Shown here: piece by piece, positions 1-12,949 of the stretch
Position numbering within the stretch: position 1 is the stretch's first letter
How the letters are laid out: each line of letters begins with the position of its first letter
Source of the DNA: Heliocidaris erythrogramma
Taxonomy: Eukaryota; Echinodermata; Echinoidea; Camarodonta; Echinometridae
Reading direction: 5' to 3'
Assembly (NCBI GenBank): GCA_025617745.1
Contig: CM046863.1
Location: forward strand, 9,412,935-9,476,934
Length of the DNA stretch: 64,000 nt
Notes under the pieces: generated by a model
What the model saw: the letters and a program-made list of their open reading frames with translations, nothing else
Told to the model about the DNA's origin: nothing
The model's database searches: none
Position numbers and translations under genes: made by a program

Positions 1-2999
1 TTACCCTCATTCTTTCCTCTTCCCTCTCTCTTTGCTCCCATCTTTTTTGCCAACAGAGGTGGCGCATTTGCCGACAACGCACACACCACACCACACCACA
101 CACACCACCCCCCAAAAATGTATGATTTGATATCTGCATTCCTATAGAGTTTGTAAATTTGTCTTGATGTATGATGAAAGAAATATTTGTGGATCAAGGA
201 TGGATTTACTTTCCATTTTATATTCTTATGATGAATTATTTAGGATTATTATAGGATTCCGTAGCACGGATATAGAGATTTCTGTCAGTATAAGTAATTT
301 TTTGTAGGCAGTTGTTAGTTCCTGTCTGATTTGTTTGCACATTAGTTTTACACAAGGTGTTGCTGTGTAAAGTACTAGAATATTTGTCAAAGGTACCTCT
401 ACCATCGTATAGACCAGTGCATGTAGTGTTCGCAACACTGGCATATTTCACTTTAGGACAGTTTCAATTTCAGTTCATGACAAAAAAAGTGTAATGAAAG
501 CTTGACACCTTGTTAAGAAGCACATTGGCCACAATTCACAAAGGAGGGTAAACCCATGGACTAAACCATGGTTTAAAATAAGCATAGCCTGTATTGCCAT
601 TTCATTGGACATAGGCCATGCACGTTGCTTGTACTACCCTTACAGAAGTATTATTGATGAATTCAGGCCATGGCCTTTTCACAAAAGGAAAAATGGATTT
701 CAATGAAATTGTAATTCATTTTTTTAAACTATCTGTTCTTTTATTGCAGCACTACCAAACTGTTGTGTGGCCTGATTGGATTCCCTGCCACTGTCAACTT
801 TGCTATCAAACATATTAGTTTGACGGACTGGAGGTAGTTGTCCCTACAAGTAAATTTGAATTCTTGTATATGTGGTACATTTGTGCAGAGAGGGGTACAT
901 GTAGCTCTCCTTAACTAGATTTTTAGGGAATGGTAGTTGTAAGGAGCTCCTTTTACATACATGAATAATATACCGGGTATGCCTACATGGCATTTTATTT
1001 GATTCTTCTTATATGGTGGACTTGGACTTCATACCATTGTAGTACTGTACCTCCCACATGCTGTAGAATAATACAACCATAATACAGCATCCATTTGGCA
1101 GGTTTAATCACTAAAGAGGGTATTTTTTCTCAAAAAAACTTTGCAAATGGAATGTCATGTTAAATATTTACATTGAGACCTGAGGATATTGATACATTAG
1201 AACCTCATTGTGATCAACATTCATAACGCTCATTAGGGTAAAGTTATAACAAGGTATCAGTAGAGAACAACGTTTCTGTTGGTCCCAAGGAGTTTTTTAT
1301 AACAAGATTCGAATATTTGAATTTGATTTGAATATACCCTCATTGAAAAAAAAAAATGAACTTTTTCCTTAAATTTGCATTTCCTTTTCTTGTGAAGGGT
1401 CAGAAAGGAGAGGAAATAAGAGAGATAAGGAGATATGGCGAGGTGCAAAAAAAAAACGGTAAAATCAAGCCACTGAGAGAAAGGAAGGAAAGGATGAAGA
1501 AACAAACCATGAGAGAGGATGAGGGAGAACGCAGTGATGGGGATATTGAGGGAGAGGGGAGAGTAGCGAAGAGTGAACACACAATCCCAAAGTGAATTTT
1601 GAAATATTAGTAGGCCAAGTGGCGTACCCAGGATTTGTTAAGGGGGGGGGTGTATATATCAGTATATCTCTGACAAGCCAAACAAAAAGAACAAAAGGGT
1701 AACATTATTTGGGGAGTTATTTTTACTAAAAAATTATACAACAAGTGTTTTAAAAAAAAGTTATCAGGAATTCTAATGGGGGGGGGGGAGCATTTTTAAC
1801 ATCCAAAAGATGTGTTCTAACTTACAATAACACCAAAAGGGGGGGGGTGCATGGGTAGGGCCTACCCTATTGCATTGATTCTTCATTTCATGTATTCTGC
1901 ATCTACATGTACTTATTTCCAACTAAAACGGAGTCATACAAAACTAAAAAACACTTGTGATAACTCCTTGCCTGAACCAACATCGTGATTACATGGAAGC
2001 TTGTGAACGTGTTAGAGAAAGGATTGTGTGTGTAGACAGAGAGAGAGAGAGAGAGAGAGGAGAGAGAAAGAGAGGGGAGGGCGAGGCGTTTGTTGACAGA
2101 AATTGATGTCCATGCATGTGAGCGAGTAATACCAGAGAGTTTAAATACGAACAGTGCTCAGTGCCGAAATAAAGCACGCGTATATAGGGCACACATAAGT
2201 AATTCATCCGCTCGCAATGCATGCCGGTGAGGCGGAGCAAAGATTATTTGAAATTAATTAAATAGAAATATTCATATAAAATCGATTAAATCTCCTCAGG
2301 AAATTTAAAAAGCGTAAATGGTGTTTGATAGACATACTCTTTCCAATTTGACGCCTTAGCTGAAGTTGGCTAGCCTTTTATTATTTTTAACGGATTTATT
2401 TTATCGCTGGTGCACTTCCACTGTTTCCATGTGCGAATGGGGTGAGGGGGGGGGGGGGTGATTGTTTTTTGTCTGGCAACCAGTCAGATTTGACTATTTT
2501 TGCCATATTAAATTCTGTTATTCTATCCGATGATATATAATTTTTTATTTTTTTTAATACGCTAAGAGATCTATTATACTTGGATTTACAAGTTCAAGAG
2601 GTCTTTCTCTAATTCCTATCAGTTTAAGGGAAAGAAAGAGAAAAGGAAAAGAAAAATGGGAAAGCAAAAGAAAGGAAAAGCTCCAGTCCCGCACCCGTAC
2701 CGCAGTGCGGGGATACGTCTGTCCCGTTGATGTAGAACATCAACGTCGGTGAAGTCTTGATCTTGATGGGCCGAAATTTCGGCTAGCCTTGTTTCAGCCT
2801 AAATATCTTTTTTTTATCGCCGGGAAAGTGCCCAAATAAGGTACTTCATTTGGGAGATTTTTATATTTTGTCTCTGTTCTGTGAATTTAAACGATTTCTA
2901 CCGAGCGATGTTCAAAATATGATGTTGAGACTGACTTCGTTATAACACGTAAGTGATCAGCTGATCTTCCTCCTTTGGACAGAGGTTCCCTTCCTGCAT
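1..2999. other. AT-rich intergenic DNA without a recognisable gene
   Basis: No open frame here looks like a real protein. The frames near 1,257-1,595 and 1,989-2,240 are low-complexity or lie over a GA-repeat tract at about 2,038-2,080. The stretch 528-600 (CACAAAGGAGGGTAAACCC and following) resembles one arm of the inverted-repeat element at 43,060-43,254. The text near 1,620 (GGCGTACCCAGGATTT followed by a G run) looks like the end of a dispersed repeat. Several poly-G runs (about 1,645, 1,783, 1,842 and 2,445) are present. A block of small perfect hairpins lies at 2,689-2,775. Confidence 0.6.
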
Positions 3000-4987
3000 A
3001 CTTACCATCTCCAAGTCAGTGCCCTATGGTCCAATCATGGGAAGTACTTTCTAAGCTTAAACAGTTAAAGGCGTCTAAAGCAGGAATTAATGATGATATA
3101 CCTGTTAGAGACGGTTAAGGAATTTGCTCTTGAATTGTCTGTGCCGTTGACTGATATTCTTAACACATCTTTCCAGCTTGGGGTTGTGCCAGATCAATGG
3201 AAACTATCTCAGATTACCCCAATACCTAAAGCACTGCCTGCGTCTATAGACAACATTCGCCCTATCGCTCTCACAAGTAACTTTGCTAAAATTGTTGAAT
3301 ACTTTTTGGCAAAATGGCTTTTGGAAGATATCGAAAAACATATTGACTCACGTCAGTTTGGCAATAGGTCTGGACTCTCCACAACCCATTGTTTGGTACA
3401 GTTACTGCATTGTCTTTTTGAAAACGCAGAAAAGAATAAATCGATATCTACCATTGTGTGTACAGATTTCAGTAAAGCCTTTGACAGGCTTGATCATAAT
3501 ATCCTTATCCGCAAAATGATCGATCTTGATGTACGACCGTTTCTAATTCAGTGGATTGTTAGTTTCCTAGAAGGCTGTCGACAATGTGTTAGGTATCAGG
3601 GTAAAATATCCGAAGCTATGAATAACAATGCAGGAGTACCCCAGGGTACAAAAGTAGGCCCCTTGCTATTTTTGATTATGATCAACGATGTATGTAATCA
3701 TTCCACTATCCCATATTTCAAATACGTTGATGACCTAACTCTAGCTGAGTGTAGAATAACTTCATCACCTCCCAAAATGCAAGAATGCCTTGATGAGCTA
3801 CAATAATAATAATAATCATATGAAGCTGAATCCCTCCAAATGCTTTGGTTTGAATGTAACCTTCATGAAAACACCACCTATTGGTAATGACCTATAAATC
3901 GGTGAATCTGTTTTAGCTTTCGTCTCTTCGGCTAAGATACTGGGAGTAATAATACAGTCAAACCCGAAATGGGATAAACATGTAGGTGAAATCTCAAGAA
4001 ATGTAACAGGAAATTATATATGTTCAGACTGCTCAAACAGTTTGGTATGCCTGTTGAAGACCTGAAAACTGTCTTTGTTGGATACATAGGTCCCTTACTA
4101 GAATATTGCACACCAGTCTTTAACGGAGCCGTAACCAAACAACAAATCACAGACCTTGAAAGACTACAAAAAGGGTCTGTTCAAAATAATACTAGGACGT
4201 TTGTCAAGAAGCTTGACAAACTATCAATCTGGAAACTTTGGAGTCTAGAAGGAAAAGTCTTGCCCTAAAATTTGCAAAATCTCTGACAACCAAACCAAAG
4301 TGCAAAAACTGGCTCCCTCCTCCTAAACGGCTATCTATTTCTCTAAGGAAAATACCGAGGTTTGACCAATTCAAATGTAAGACCAGCCCATTCCGAAATA
4401 GCCCCCTACCTTACCTCATAGACTTACTTAATGAGAATTAGGTGAACTCCATTTATCAAGTGGTTATTATTAGTTAGAACTGACCACCTTGAAGTTTTAT
4501 TAGTTTTATTGGTCAATTTATTTAATCTTAAGGACATACCTGCTCATTGCTTTATATTGCCTTGTTCCCACTCGGTGTATTGGCTGTTCTATATTTATTA
4601 TGTAATTTCATTGATTCTAATAGATGCAATTATTAATTTCTGAATGATTACTATTTATGACCAATTAATGTACTGTGCAATAATATCCACTTCTCCTTTC
4701 TTCCTCCACCCCTCTCTTTCTCTCTCTCTTCTACAGTTCTTGAATTTAGATCTTATTTGATTATATCTTCGTATCTCCTCTCTTGCTTCTCTTTCTCTAC
4801 TCATCCTTTCCTTCTTAATCTCACGTATTGTTCACACAAACTAGTTGGTATCTTGAGCTGCTATATTCAAACTCAAATTTCTCGCAAATTACCCATGGAA
4901 TGTCTAAGTATAGATTAATATGTATATATATAATATAATTTTGAAATATTATTTGTCAATGTATTTTATCTTCCACTTACACCTTCC

Positions 4988-5019
<32 letters not shown>

Positions 5020-5544
5020 ACCATTACTTCGTTTGTCACCATGCCTCACCCTTCTTCCTTTGTATCCCTCCTTTCACCCCCTTCTCTTTCTCCCTCTCTC
5101 TCTCTCTCTCTGTTAGTCTTCCAATGCCAGTGCTCACACTCTTTCCTATCTCATCTATTTCCACTCTATCTTTTCCTCTCACCATCTCATTACCTCATTG
5201 TCTCATAGTCATTACCTGGCTCTTTACCTCTTTTCATGAAGACATTCTTAATCTGTTATTAGATGCATGTAAGTACATTTAAAATATGTGTGACGAATAT
5301 AATTTGTGTACTTTTCGGTTTTCTTTAATGTTAAACGTATTTTAATGATGTATCTTATAATTTGCTTACTTCTTTGATTGACTTTCATTTACTGTATTTA
5401 TACCTTGTATTACACGTAGTACTTTTTTCGCTCTTGTTAATCTTTGCAATTGATAGTTTATATTGTACACATGTTTTATTCAGCTTTTGGCTGCGACACA
5501 TGTTTCTTTCAATAAACCATTTTTGAATTGAATTGAACTGAATT
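3000..5544 (+). mobile_element. 5'-truncated non-LTR (LINE) retrotransposon
   Basis: A reverse-transcriptase region is followed by about 1.1 kb of 3' untranslated DNA with long CT tracts. It ends in AATAAACC and a short tandem tail of the GAATT type at about 5,523-5,544. Such simple-repeat tails are typical of CR1/L2/jockey-group LINEs. The 5' boundary is approximate: coding similarity begins near 3,000 and no endonuclease part was recognised. The tail abuts the first base of the segmental duplication (5,545), so the element sits exactly at that boundary. Confidence 0.8.
3030..4441 (+). pseudogene. LINE reverse transcriptase, broken reading frame
   Basis: The longest intact piece (3,090-3,806, 238 residues) holds reverse-transcriptase blocks in order: an NIRPIALTSN block, DFSKAFDRLDH (catalytic Asp), GVPQGTKVGPLLF, and YVDD in place of the usual F/YADD. 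Upstream, the WEVLSKLKQLKASKAG block is read in another frame, so there is a frameshift near 3,090-3,110. A run of AAT triplets at about 3,804-3,818 creates tandem stops. The C-terminal part continues in pieces at 4,020-4,268 and 4,238-4,441 (YIGPLLEYCTPVF is the usual post-RT block). It is a dead copy. The family is jockey/CR1-like; the clade is not resolved. Confidence 0.85.
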
Positions 5545-6492
5545 GACTCGCTCCCTAGATATGAGAAAACAATGCGCACAGCCCATTGTCCCAGGGAACG
5601 GTCGTTCCCTAGCCTCCCAGGCCAGTGCAGCGGGGGGAGCTGGGCGGCCTAGTTCCCCCTAGTACTAGCGGCAAGTTCAGCAAGATCAATCTGCATGCGA
5701 CATCGAGTTCAGTGCATACCACTGAACTACTCTTACCACTGAATTCAGTGCAGTGACATGTACAGCGTTAAAAACAGCGCTGCGACCGCTGACTCAGCTC
5801 AGCACAATGTACCACATGTGTACCAGAGTTGTGAGAGCAGCTAAAATTAGAACTGCATAATACGTGCGCGCGCGTGCACATATATTTCTTGGCGATATAC
5901 AGTACACCATTTGAGTTTTAAAACAAGCTTTGGTTCCAGTGTGATTCTTTTATGACTTGAATGTAAATTGTGTCTTTTCTAAATAATTCAGATCAAATTT
6001 TCTAGCTTTGATCTTGATGCAAGAAATACACCTTAGCATTTACGAAATCAAACCAAAACATAAGATTATTTTAGTCAATTAAAACAGTCAATTAATACAC
6101 TACTTTAATAATATTAGCTTCTTAAACCCTCCAAATTCGCTCTGACCATGAACCTTTTAGTTTTAGCTCTCGACACCCTCCAAAATGGGATTTCCCAACT
6201 AATTTTTAGCTCTTCAGACCCTCAAATTTAGCTCTGCCCATAAGCCCTTTCACTCCCTAGACCCTCAAAAATGAGCTTCCTCAATTAATCATTTAGCTCC
6301 TTAGCCCCCTGTTTTGAGATTGGCAGAGGCACACCCACATGCTAAAAAAAGGTTGAGTGCCCCCCCCCCCTCCCCCCCCCCCGAGACTGAGACCCTCTCT
6401 ATTTTAGCAATGTGGAATAATAATTTTACTGATATGTTTAGATTGTTTATATTTGATTTATTACACATAACATAGAACAAGTTGTTGTATAT

Positions 6493-6935
6493 TTAAAGAC
6501 CTCAGCCTGACCCAAAACAACCATATATTGACGTAAAGCTTAGTAAACAAAGAATATCATTTCCCTGGTTATTCATAAATTTTCGTCTCCGTTTATCCAT
6601 AAAAAATAAAAAAGATAATTTTTTTGGTCCGCCCCCTCCCTATGGCGTAACACTGCAGGGGGTCGCTAGACGTGTGACGACATGTCATGTATACAGCTCC
6701 GAGTGCGTCTACACGATATGTCGTCATCAAATTTCCCCCCCCCCCCCCCCCCCGCAAAGTAGCGTTCCTCAGAGACGGGGCCCAAACCACCGGGTCTCAA
6801 CATTCGGGACGCTGTTACTCATTCCACAGGAAACGGAATCTCATGAAGTTGGTTTCAATTTGTTCAGAAAATATATAGCTCCCCATGGATGAATAAAGGG
6901 TATATTTCAAAATTCGGTCAGGCTGAGGTCTTTAA
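6493..6935. mobile_element. MITE-like element with TTAA flanks
   Basis: AGACCTCAGCCTGACC at 6,497-6,512 is repeated in perfect inverse at 6,916-6,931. Both ends are bounded by TTAA. The interior has no coding capacity and holds a poly-C run at about 6,736-6,753. TTAA target duplication is the habit of piggyBac-type transposases, so this could be a non-autonomous passenger of such a family; that is inference. The element is absent from copy B of the duplication, so it is a later insertion (or was lost there). Confidence 0.7.
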
Positions 6936-7019
6936 GTATAGTTATGTGATTTTCATACACACGTTGTATATATTGTAAATATGCCCGGTGAAGCCACTCC
7001 CCCGCAGAGGGCGACGCGT

Positions 7020-8508
7020 ATGACCGTTACCAAAAATTCAAATAACCCCCTTTCGCGGTCAATTTCAAGGACATTTTGTGAAATTTAACCCTCTTTTTTT
7101 ACGTCAAAACAAGGACAAAATGGTATTTTGAAATACGCCTATTTTTAAGATTGTACACTTTCGGAAACTTTCCCCTATTTTACCATATTTCAAGGACAAG
7201 ACATCTATACCCTTTTTTCATTAACATATAGGTGTCCAAGACCCGATTCCTCAAATTACAAGCTCACACACAATTAATATAAGGAAAATGCATTTTTTAA
7301 TGTGTTATTCATTTAAAAATATTTCGGCAATAGCTCATATAAACTCCTGGGGAAAAAACCACTCTATCATCATGTTTATTTGAAATAACCACTTTGTCTG
7401 ACCACTAACAAATAGGCAAGGTTAAATAACCTCATACCGACTTATACATGTACAAGCTTATCTGAAGATAACCTTGTACTCCAGACTAGCTTTTATGGGT
7501 GAATAGGCTTCAACAGCTTTTGTGTGTATCAACGTGCCTATTTCCAGTCTACATCATTCATACACTATGTTGCAGCAGTCACAAACAGACAACAAAATTT
7601 CTCTAAGCAAGATTTTACTTTCTTTAATTTGCTATATTACCTGATTCATCATGGACTCTTCAACTAGTCTTGCTGTGCCACAAATTTGGGGATTCAGAAT
7701 TGAAAATAAAATACTTAAATAATTATTTTCCTCTCATGACTCATGATGTATCAATTGTCTAGACTGGAAAAAGGCCCGCTGATAGTACACACAAAAGCTA
7801 TTTAAGCCTATTCACCTATAAAAGCTAGTCTGGAGTACAAGGTTATCTTTAGATAAGCTTGTACATACTACAAGCAGCAATGGCCTATGAGTGCCTCATA
7901 GCCATACGCCCATGAACTAACATGAAAGCATATGAATGGGACTGTTGTTGCTGTTAGTGTTACTTGAACTATTCATACCTGTGAAAGTCCTTTCACACGA
8001 CTTTCACGAATATCACGATTCGTGCAGTTGACTGCAGAGCAAGACGGCATCTTCCCACTTCATCTTTGAAGGGCATATGATGATTATATGAGTGAATTGT
8101 TTTAAGGGAAACAAGATTGCGCTGGCGAGCTGCCAGTGGCGTCATGTTGCCTATGGCTAATCAGCGTGCAGCGAGCGATCGAGCCCAATAGTGGGAAAAA
8201 CCACAGAGATACATACTATATTATGTATCTCTATGGGAAAAACTTACCTTCACGTCCGCCATCTTGCTGAGTGACGGCAGTTCGGGGATTTTTTTTTCTC
8301 AACGATGAACGCGCCCTCCCCGGCAGGCCCGCAGCTAGCGACTCTGCTCCGGGATTTTTCTTCATGGGTTTTCTTCCCTTTTCCTGACCCCTATTTTATC
8401 AAGTTCGAGGACACCTGCGCACCCCTATTTTCTATATTTTGAGGAATATTCTGTCCGCGGACGTTCCTTGAAATTCACCCCTATATCCGCGATTTTGGTA
8501 ACGGTCAT
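7020..8508. mobile_element. Inverted-repeat element enclosing a second fold-back element
   Basis: ATGACCGTTACCAAAA at 7,020-7,035 is mirrored at 8,493-8,508. Weaker inverted similarity extends about 50 bp inward (AATTTCAAGGA on the left, its complement on the right). No transposase frame is seen. The whole segment is missing from the corresponding place in copy B (about 48,080-48,185). It contains the separate inverted-repeat unit at 7,449-7,865, so it appears nested. A small hairpin (AGAGATACATA with its complement) lies at about 8,206-8,233. Confidence 0.55.
7449..7865. mobile_element. Fold-back MITE with ~105-bp inverted arms
   Basis: The left arm 7,449-~7,550 starts TGTACAAGCTTATCTGAAG. 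It is repeated inverted at ~7,762-7,865 with only scattered differences, leaving a loop of about 210 bp. No coding frame is seen. It lies inside the larger inverted-repeat segment 7,020-8,508. The length and structure are those of a non-autonomous DNA element; the superfamily is not assignable. Confidence 0.7.
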
Positions 8509-9668
8509 GCAGTCCCCAAGTCACATTGGTTCGAGACTGAGTCACGTCTTTCGGATGGTGACATTAAAGGTCGGTCCCCAGACGTAAATATTCATATATG
8601 ATTGATACACGTCTGTAAAAACCCAATTACACACACACACAATTAATCAATAATAAAGGAACTTCATATTTCCTTTACATTACTTAGTTCATTGAGGAAT
8701 TTTGGTTAGTGAGATAGGTTAGATGTTGAGTAGGAATGAGTGCGTGATAGAATTTACGTTTCTACTAATGCACATGTATTCATCTGTAGGCCGATAGGTG
8801 GGGAATAGATGTGAAATGATAGTTTTACATCTTGTTTAATATCTTCTTCCGCTGCGCTACTAGTCTGTTAATACCGATCCTCCCCACCCGAAAAATGCTT
8901 TTATATCATTAGATAAAAAAATCAAATCTGCAACAGAAGGTTCAAGATGAATGAGTTTCATTGATACTTCGCCTATTCATGGCAAGCCAGTCTACTGTAA
9001 AGCCCCTTTTGTTAAATTAGCTGAGTCACAAGAGATACTGAATTTAGTTTACTACCGTTACGGTACAAGCACATAATATATGTTTTGCAGAAACAGCATA
9101 CTCGCATCACGTAAGGACAGACAGAACATGTAGCCAGAATCGGATGTAATAACACTAACGACCAAGCTATGAGGCCGCACAATATCACTGAATCGGCAAC
9201 AAATGAAATACACTACAGTTATGTCGTCGAGTGCAACGCTACATAAATTCGACACCTATCTCTTTGACGACATAGGCAACGTTCTTTTAGAATAACCGTT
9301 GCATTACGTGCCTACGAAGATTTGACTACTTTGAGGAAGTGATTAATATGTGACATACATGTATTGCATATGTTAATGGATGCATGGAAAACTTGATTGT
9401 TTCAAAAGGAAACCCTACTGTAAGCGTTAATAATTCAAATTGGGAAGAAGTGATTAACTTTCAGTGCAAAAAAATCATCACGCATCGAAGGTGTCACATT
9501 GCAGTACCATCAAAAGTTGGTATAGACGACTGGATATCACAGGTTATATCCTTAGATGCCAGAATAAGAAAACAATGATCTGATTTAGTAAGATAAATAT
9601 TCAGTTGACAAAATCAAGGTAAATGACATTGCCTATCTGACTGCTAGTAATCCATAGTAATTCTAACC
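8509..9668. other. 5' flank / probable promoter and leader of gene A
   Basis: This stretch is conserved with 48,185-49,507 upstream of gene B and should hold the promoter and 5' leader. I cannot point to a convincing TATA box or start site. A 64-codon frame at 9,384-9,578 is not preserved in copy B and is probably not coding. Just before the start codon, copy A has about 40 bp (9,626-9,665) that copy B lacks. Copy B has about 170 bp at 49,296-49,468 that copy A lacks. Confidence 0.5.
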
Positions 9669-12600
9669 ATGGATATTCGTCATTTCGACGTGGCTCGTTT
9701 TTTGTTTAGAACAGAAACCGGATTTGAAAAGAGTAACAATGACAGTTGGACGCCTCTTCAAAATGCATCACATCATGGAGATCTTAACACAGTTCAATAT
9801 CTCATCAGCAGAGGAGCAGATCTGGAGAAGAGTGATGATGATGGCTGGACACCTCTCCACTTTGCTTCAAATAATGGACAGATTGATGTTGTTAAGTTTC
9901 TCATTAGTAAAGGAGCAGATCTTGAGAAGAAAGATGAAAATGGGAGCACCGCTCTTCAGATGGCATCATTTCAAGGTCATCTTGAAATAGTTCAATATCT
10001 CGTCATCAAAGGAGGAGATTTTGAGAAGGTTGATAGTTCTGGCAGGACAGCTCTCCAATATGCATCGTATAATGGTCATCTCGATGTAGTAGATTTTCTT
10101 GTGGGTAAAGGAGCAGATTTAGAGAAGATTGATAAGGACGGTTGCACATCTCTTCACAATGCATCCTTTAATGGTCATCTTGACATTGTACAGTATATCA
10201 TCAGTAAAGGAGGAGACCTTGATAAGGGTGACAAGACTGGTAGCACACCTCTTCAAAAGGCATCATTTAAAGGTCATCTTGATGTAGTATATTTTCTCGA
10301 GAGTAAAGGAGCAGATCTGAAGCAGGTTGATAGTACGGGCATGACACCTCTGCATAAAGCATCAATAAATGGCCATCTTGATGTTGCACAGTATATCGTC
10401 AGCAAAGGAGGAGACCTTGAGAAGGTTGATAGTTCTGGCAGGACACCTCTCCAATATGCATCGTATAATGGTCATCTCGATGTAGTAGATTTTCTTGTGG
10501 GTAAAGGAGCAGATTTAGAGAAGATGGATAAGGACGGTTGCACATCTCTTCACAATGCATCTTTTAATGGTCATCTTTGCATTGTACAGTATATCATCAG
10601 TAAAGGAGGAGACCTTGATAAGGGTGACAAGACTGGTAGCACACCTCTTCAAAAGGCATCGTATAATGGTCATCTCGATGTAGTAGATTTCCTTGTGAGT
10701 AAAGGAGCAGATTTAGAGAAGATTGATAAGGATGGTAGCACACCTCTTCACAAGACATCACTTAAGGGTCATCTTGATGTAGTAGCTTTTCTCGTGAGTA
10801 AAGGATCAGATCCGGAGAAGGTTGATAATGACGGTAACACATCTCTTAACAATGCATCCTTTAATGGTCATCTTGACATTGTACATTATATCATCAGTAA
10901 AGGAGGAGACCTTGATAAGGGTGACGAGACTGGTAGCACACCTCTTCACAAGGCAGCATTTAAGGGTCATCTTGATGTAGTAGATTTTCTCGTGACTAAA
11001 GGAGCAGATCTTGAGAAGGTTGATAGTACGGGCATGACACCTCTCCAATATGCATCGTATAATGGTCATCTCGATGTAGTAGATTTTCTTGTGGGTAAAG
11101 GAGCAGATTTAGAGAAGATGGATAAGGACGGTTGCACATCTCTTCACAATGCATCCTTTAATGGTCATCTTGACATTGTACAGTATATCATCAGTAAAGG
11201 AGGAGACCTTGATAAGGGTGACAAGACTGGTAGCACACCTCTTCAAAAGGCATCGCATAATGGTCATCTTGACATTGTACAGTATATCATCAGCAAAGGA
11301 GGAGACCTTGATAAGAGTGACAAGACTGGTAGCACACCTCTCCAAAAGGCATCGTATAATGGTCATCTCGATGTAGTAGAATTTCTTGTGAGTAAAGGAG
11401 CAGATTTGGAGAAGATTGATAAGGACGGTAGCACACCTCTTCACAAGGCATCACTTAAGGGTCATCTTGATGTAGTAGCTTTTCTCGTGAGTAAAGGATC
11501 AGATCTGGAGAAAGTTGATAATGTCGGTAACACATCTCTTAACAATGCATCCATTAATGGTCATCTTGACATTGTACAGTATATCATCAGTAAAGGAGGA
11601 GACCTTGATAAGGGTGACGAGACTGGTAGCACACCTCTTCACAAGGCATCATTTAAGGGTCATCTTGATGTAGTAGATTTTCTCGTGACTAAAGGAGCAG
11701 ATTTAGAGAAGGTTGATAGTACGGGCACGACACCTCTCCAATATGCTTCGCATAATGGTCATTTCGATGTAGTAGATTTTCTTGTGAGTAAAGGAGCAGA
11801 TTTAGAGAAGGTTGATCAGGATGGTTGGACATCTCTTCATAGTGCATCCTTTAATGGTCATCTTGACATTGTACAGTATATCGTCAGTAAAGGAGGAGAC
11901 CTTGATAAGGGTGACAGGACAGGTAGCACACCTCTTCAAAAGGCATCGTATAATGGTCATCTTGACGTTGTACAATATATCGCCAGTAAAGGAGGAGACT
12001 TTCATAAGGGTGACAAGACTGGTTGCACACCTCTTCACGGGGCATCATTTAAGGGTCATTTTGACATAGTACAGTATATCATCAGCAAAGGAGGAAACCT
12101 TGATAAGGGTGACAATACTGGTAGCACACCTCTTCAAAAGGCTTCGTATAATGGTCATCTTGATGTAGTAGATTTTCTTGTGAGTAAAGGAGCAGATTTA
12201 GAGAAGATTGATAAGGACGGTTGCACATCTCTTCACAAGGCCTCATTTAATGGTCATCTTGATGTAGTAACTTTTCTCGTGAGTAAAGGAGCAGAACTGG
12301 AGAAAGTTGATAATGACGGTAGCACATCTCTTAACGATGCATCGTATAATGGTCATCTTGACGTTGTAAAGTATATCGTCAGTAAAGGAGGAGACCTTCA
12401 TAAGGGTGACAAAACTGGTTGCACACCTCTTCACAATGCATCCTTCAATGGTCATCTTGAAATAGTTCAATATCTCGTAAGCAAAGGAGTAGATCTTGAG
12501 AAGGTTGATAGTACTGGCAGGACACCTCTGCATAAGGCATCAATAAATGGTCATCTTGACATTATACAGTATATCGGCAGTAAAGGAGGAGACCTTAACA

Positions 12601-12702
12601 AGTGTGACAAGACTGCTAGCACTCCTCTTTCCCTGGCTTCAGAAAATGGACATTTTGAAGTGGTTCAGTACCTCCGTAGTAAACAAGCGCTGTGTGATAA
12701 TG
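9669..12702 (+). CDS. Gene A exon 1: 30 ankyrin repeats in one exon
   Basis: This 3,034-nt exon encodes a 24-residue leader (MDIRHFDVARFL...) and then 30 uninterrupted 33-residue ankyrin repeats with the consensus G-x-TPLH-x-AS-x-NGHLD-x-V. The repeats are unusually uniform. They switch between a type ending DFLVSKGADLEK and a type ending QYIISKGGDLDKGDK, often alternating, so adjacent surfaces differ in a regular way. Repeats 8-13 and 14-20 are near copies of each other, a higher-order block of six to seven repeats. The exon ends GATAATG|GTAAGC in phase 1; without splicing the frame would stop at 12,717-12,719. Ankyrin repeats bind protein partners; no partner can be named. Confidence 0.92.
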
Positions 12703-12949
12703 GTAAGCCCAATAGTTAGTATGTTCCAACTTATTACTTTGCCCTTTTTCCCCATACTTGTTGGTGAGGTGGAGGTTGTGGTCTAGTTTATAAGTTTCCG
12801 GGGAGTGAACAACAAGATACGGGGTTCAAATCTATAAGACGTTTACACGAAACGATTGCTCCATTTGGTACAACTAGATATACTGGGCCTTTTTATGTGA
12901 AAGAAAATCAAAGCAAGCTGTGCAGCTATGTTACGACAGTGATTGCCTT

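Noticed and set aside
1257-1595. Opposed 107- and 79-codon frames
   Set aside because: Purine/pyrimidine-rich low-complexity DNA with no motif, splice context or conservation.
4920-5282. 120-codon frame rich in Ser/Leu/Phe
   Set aside because: It is translation of CT microsatellite in the LINE 3' region. The same applies to 12,943-13,212, 25,254-25,487 and 53,478-53,717.
9384-9578. 64-codon frame upstream of gene A
   Set aside because: The same region of copy B has indels that destroy the frame, and it has no family resemblance.
10806-12533. Several minus-strand open frames of 78-111 codons inside the ankyrin exons
   Set aside because: They repeat with the 99-bp unit and are shadows of the ankyrin coding frame, as are the equivalent ones at 49,811-53,290.
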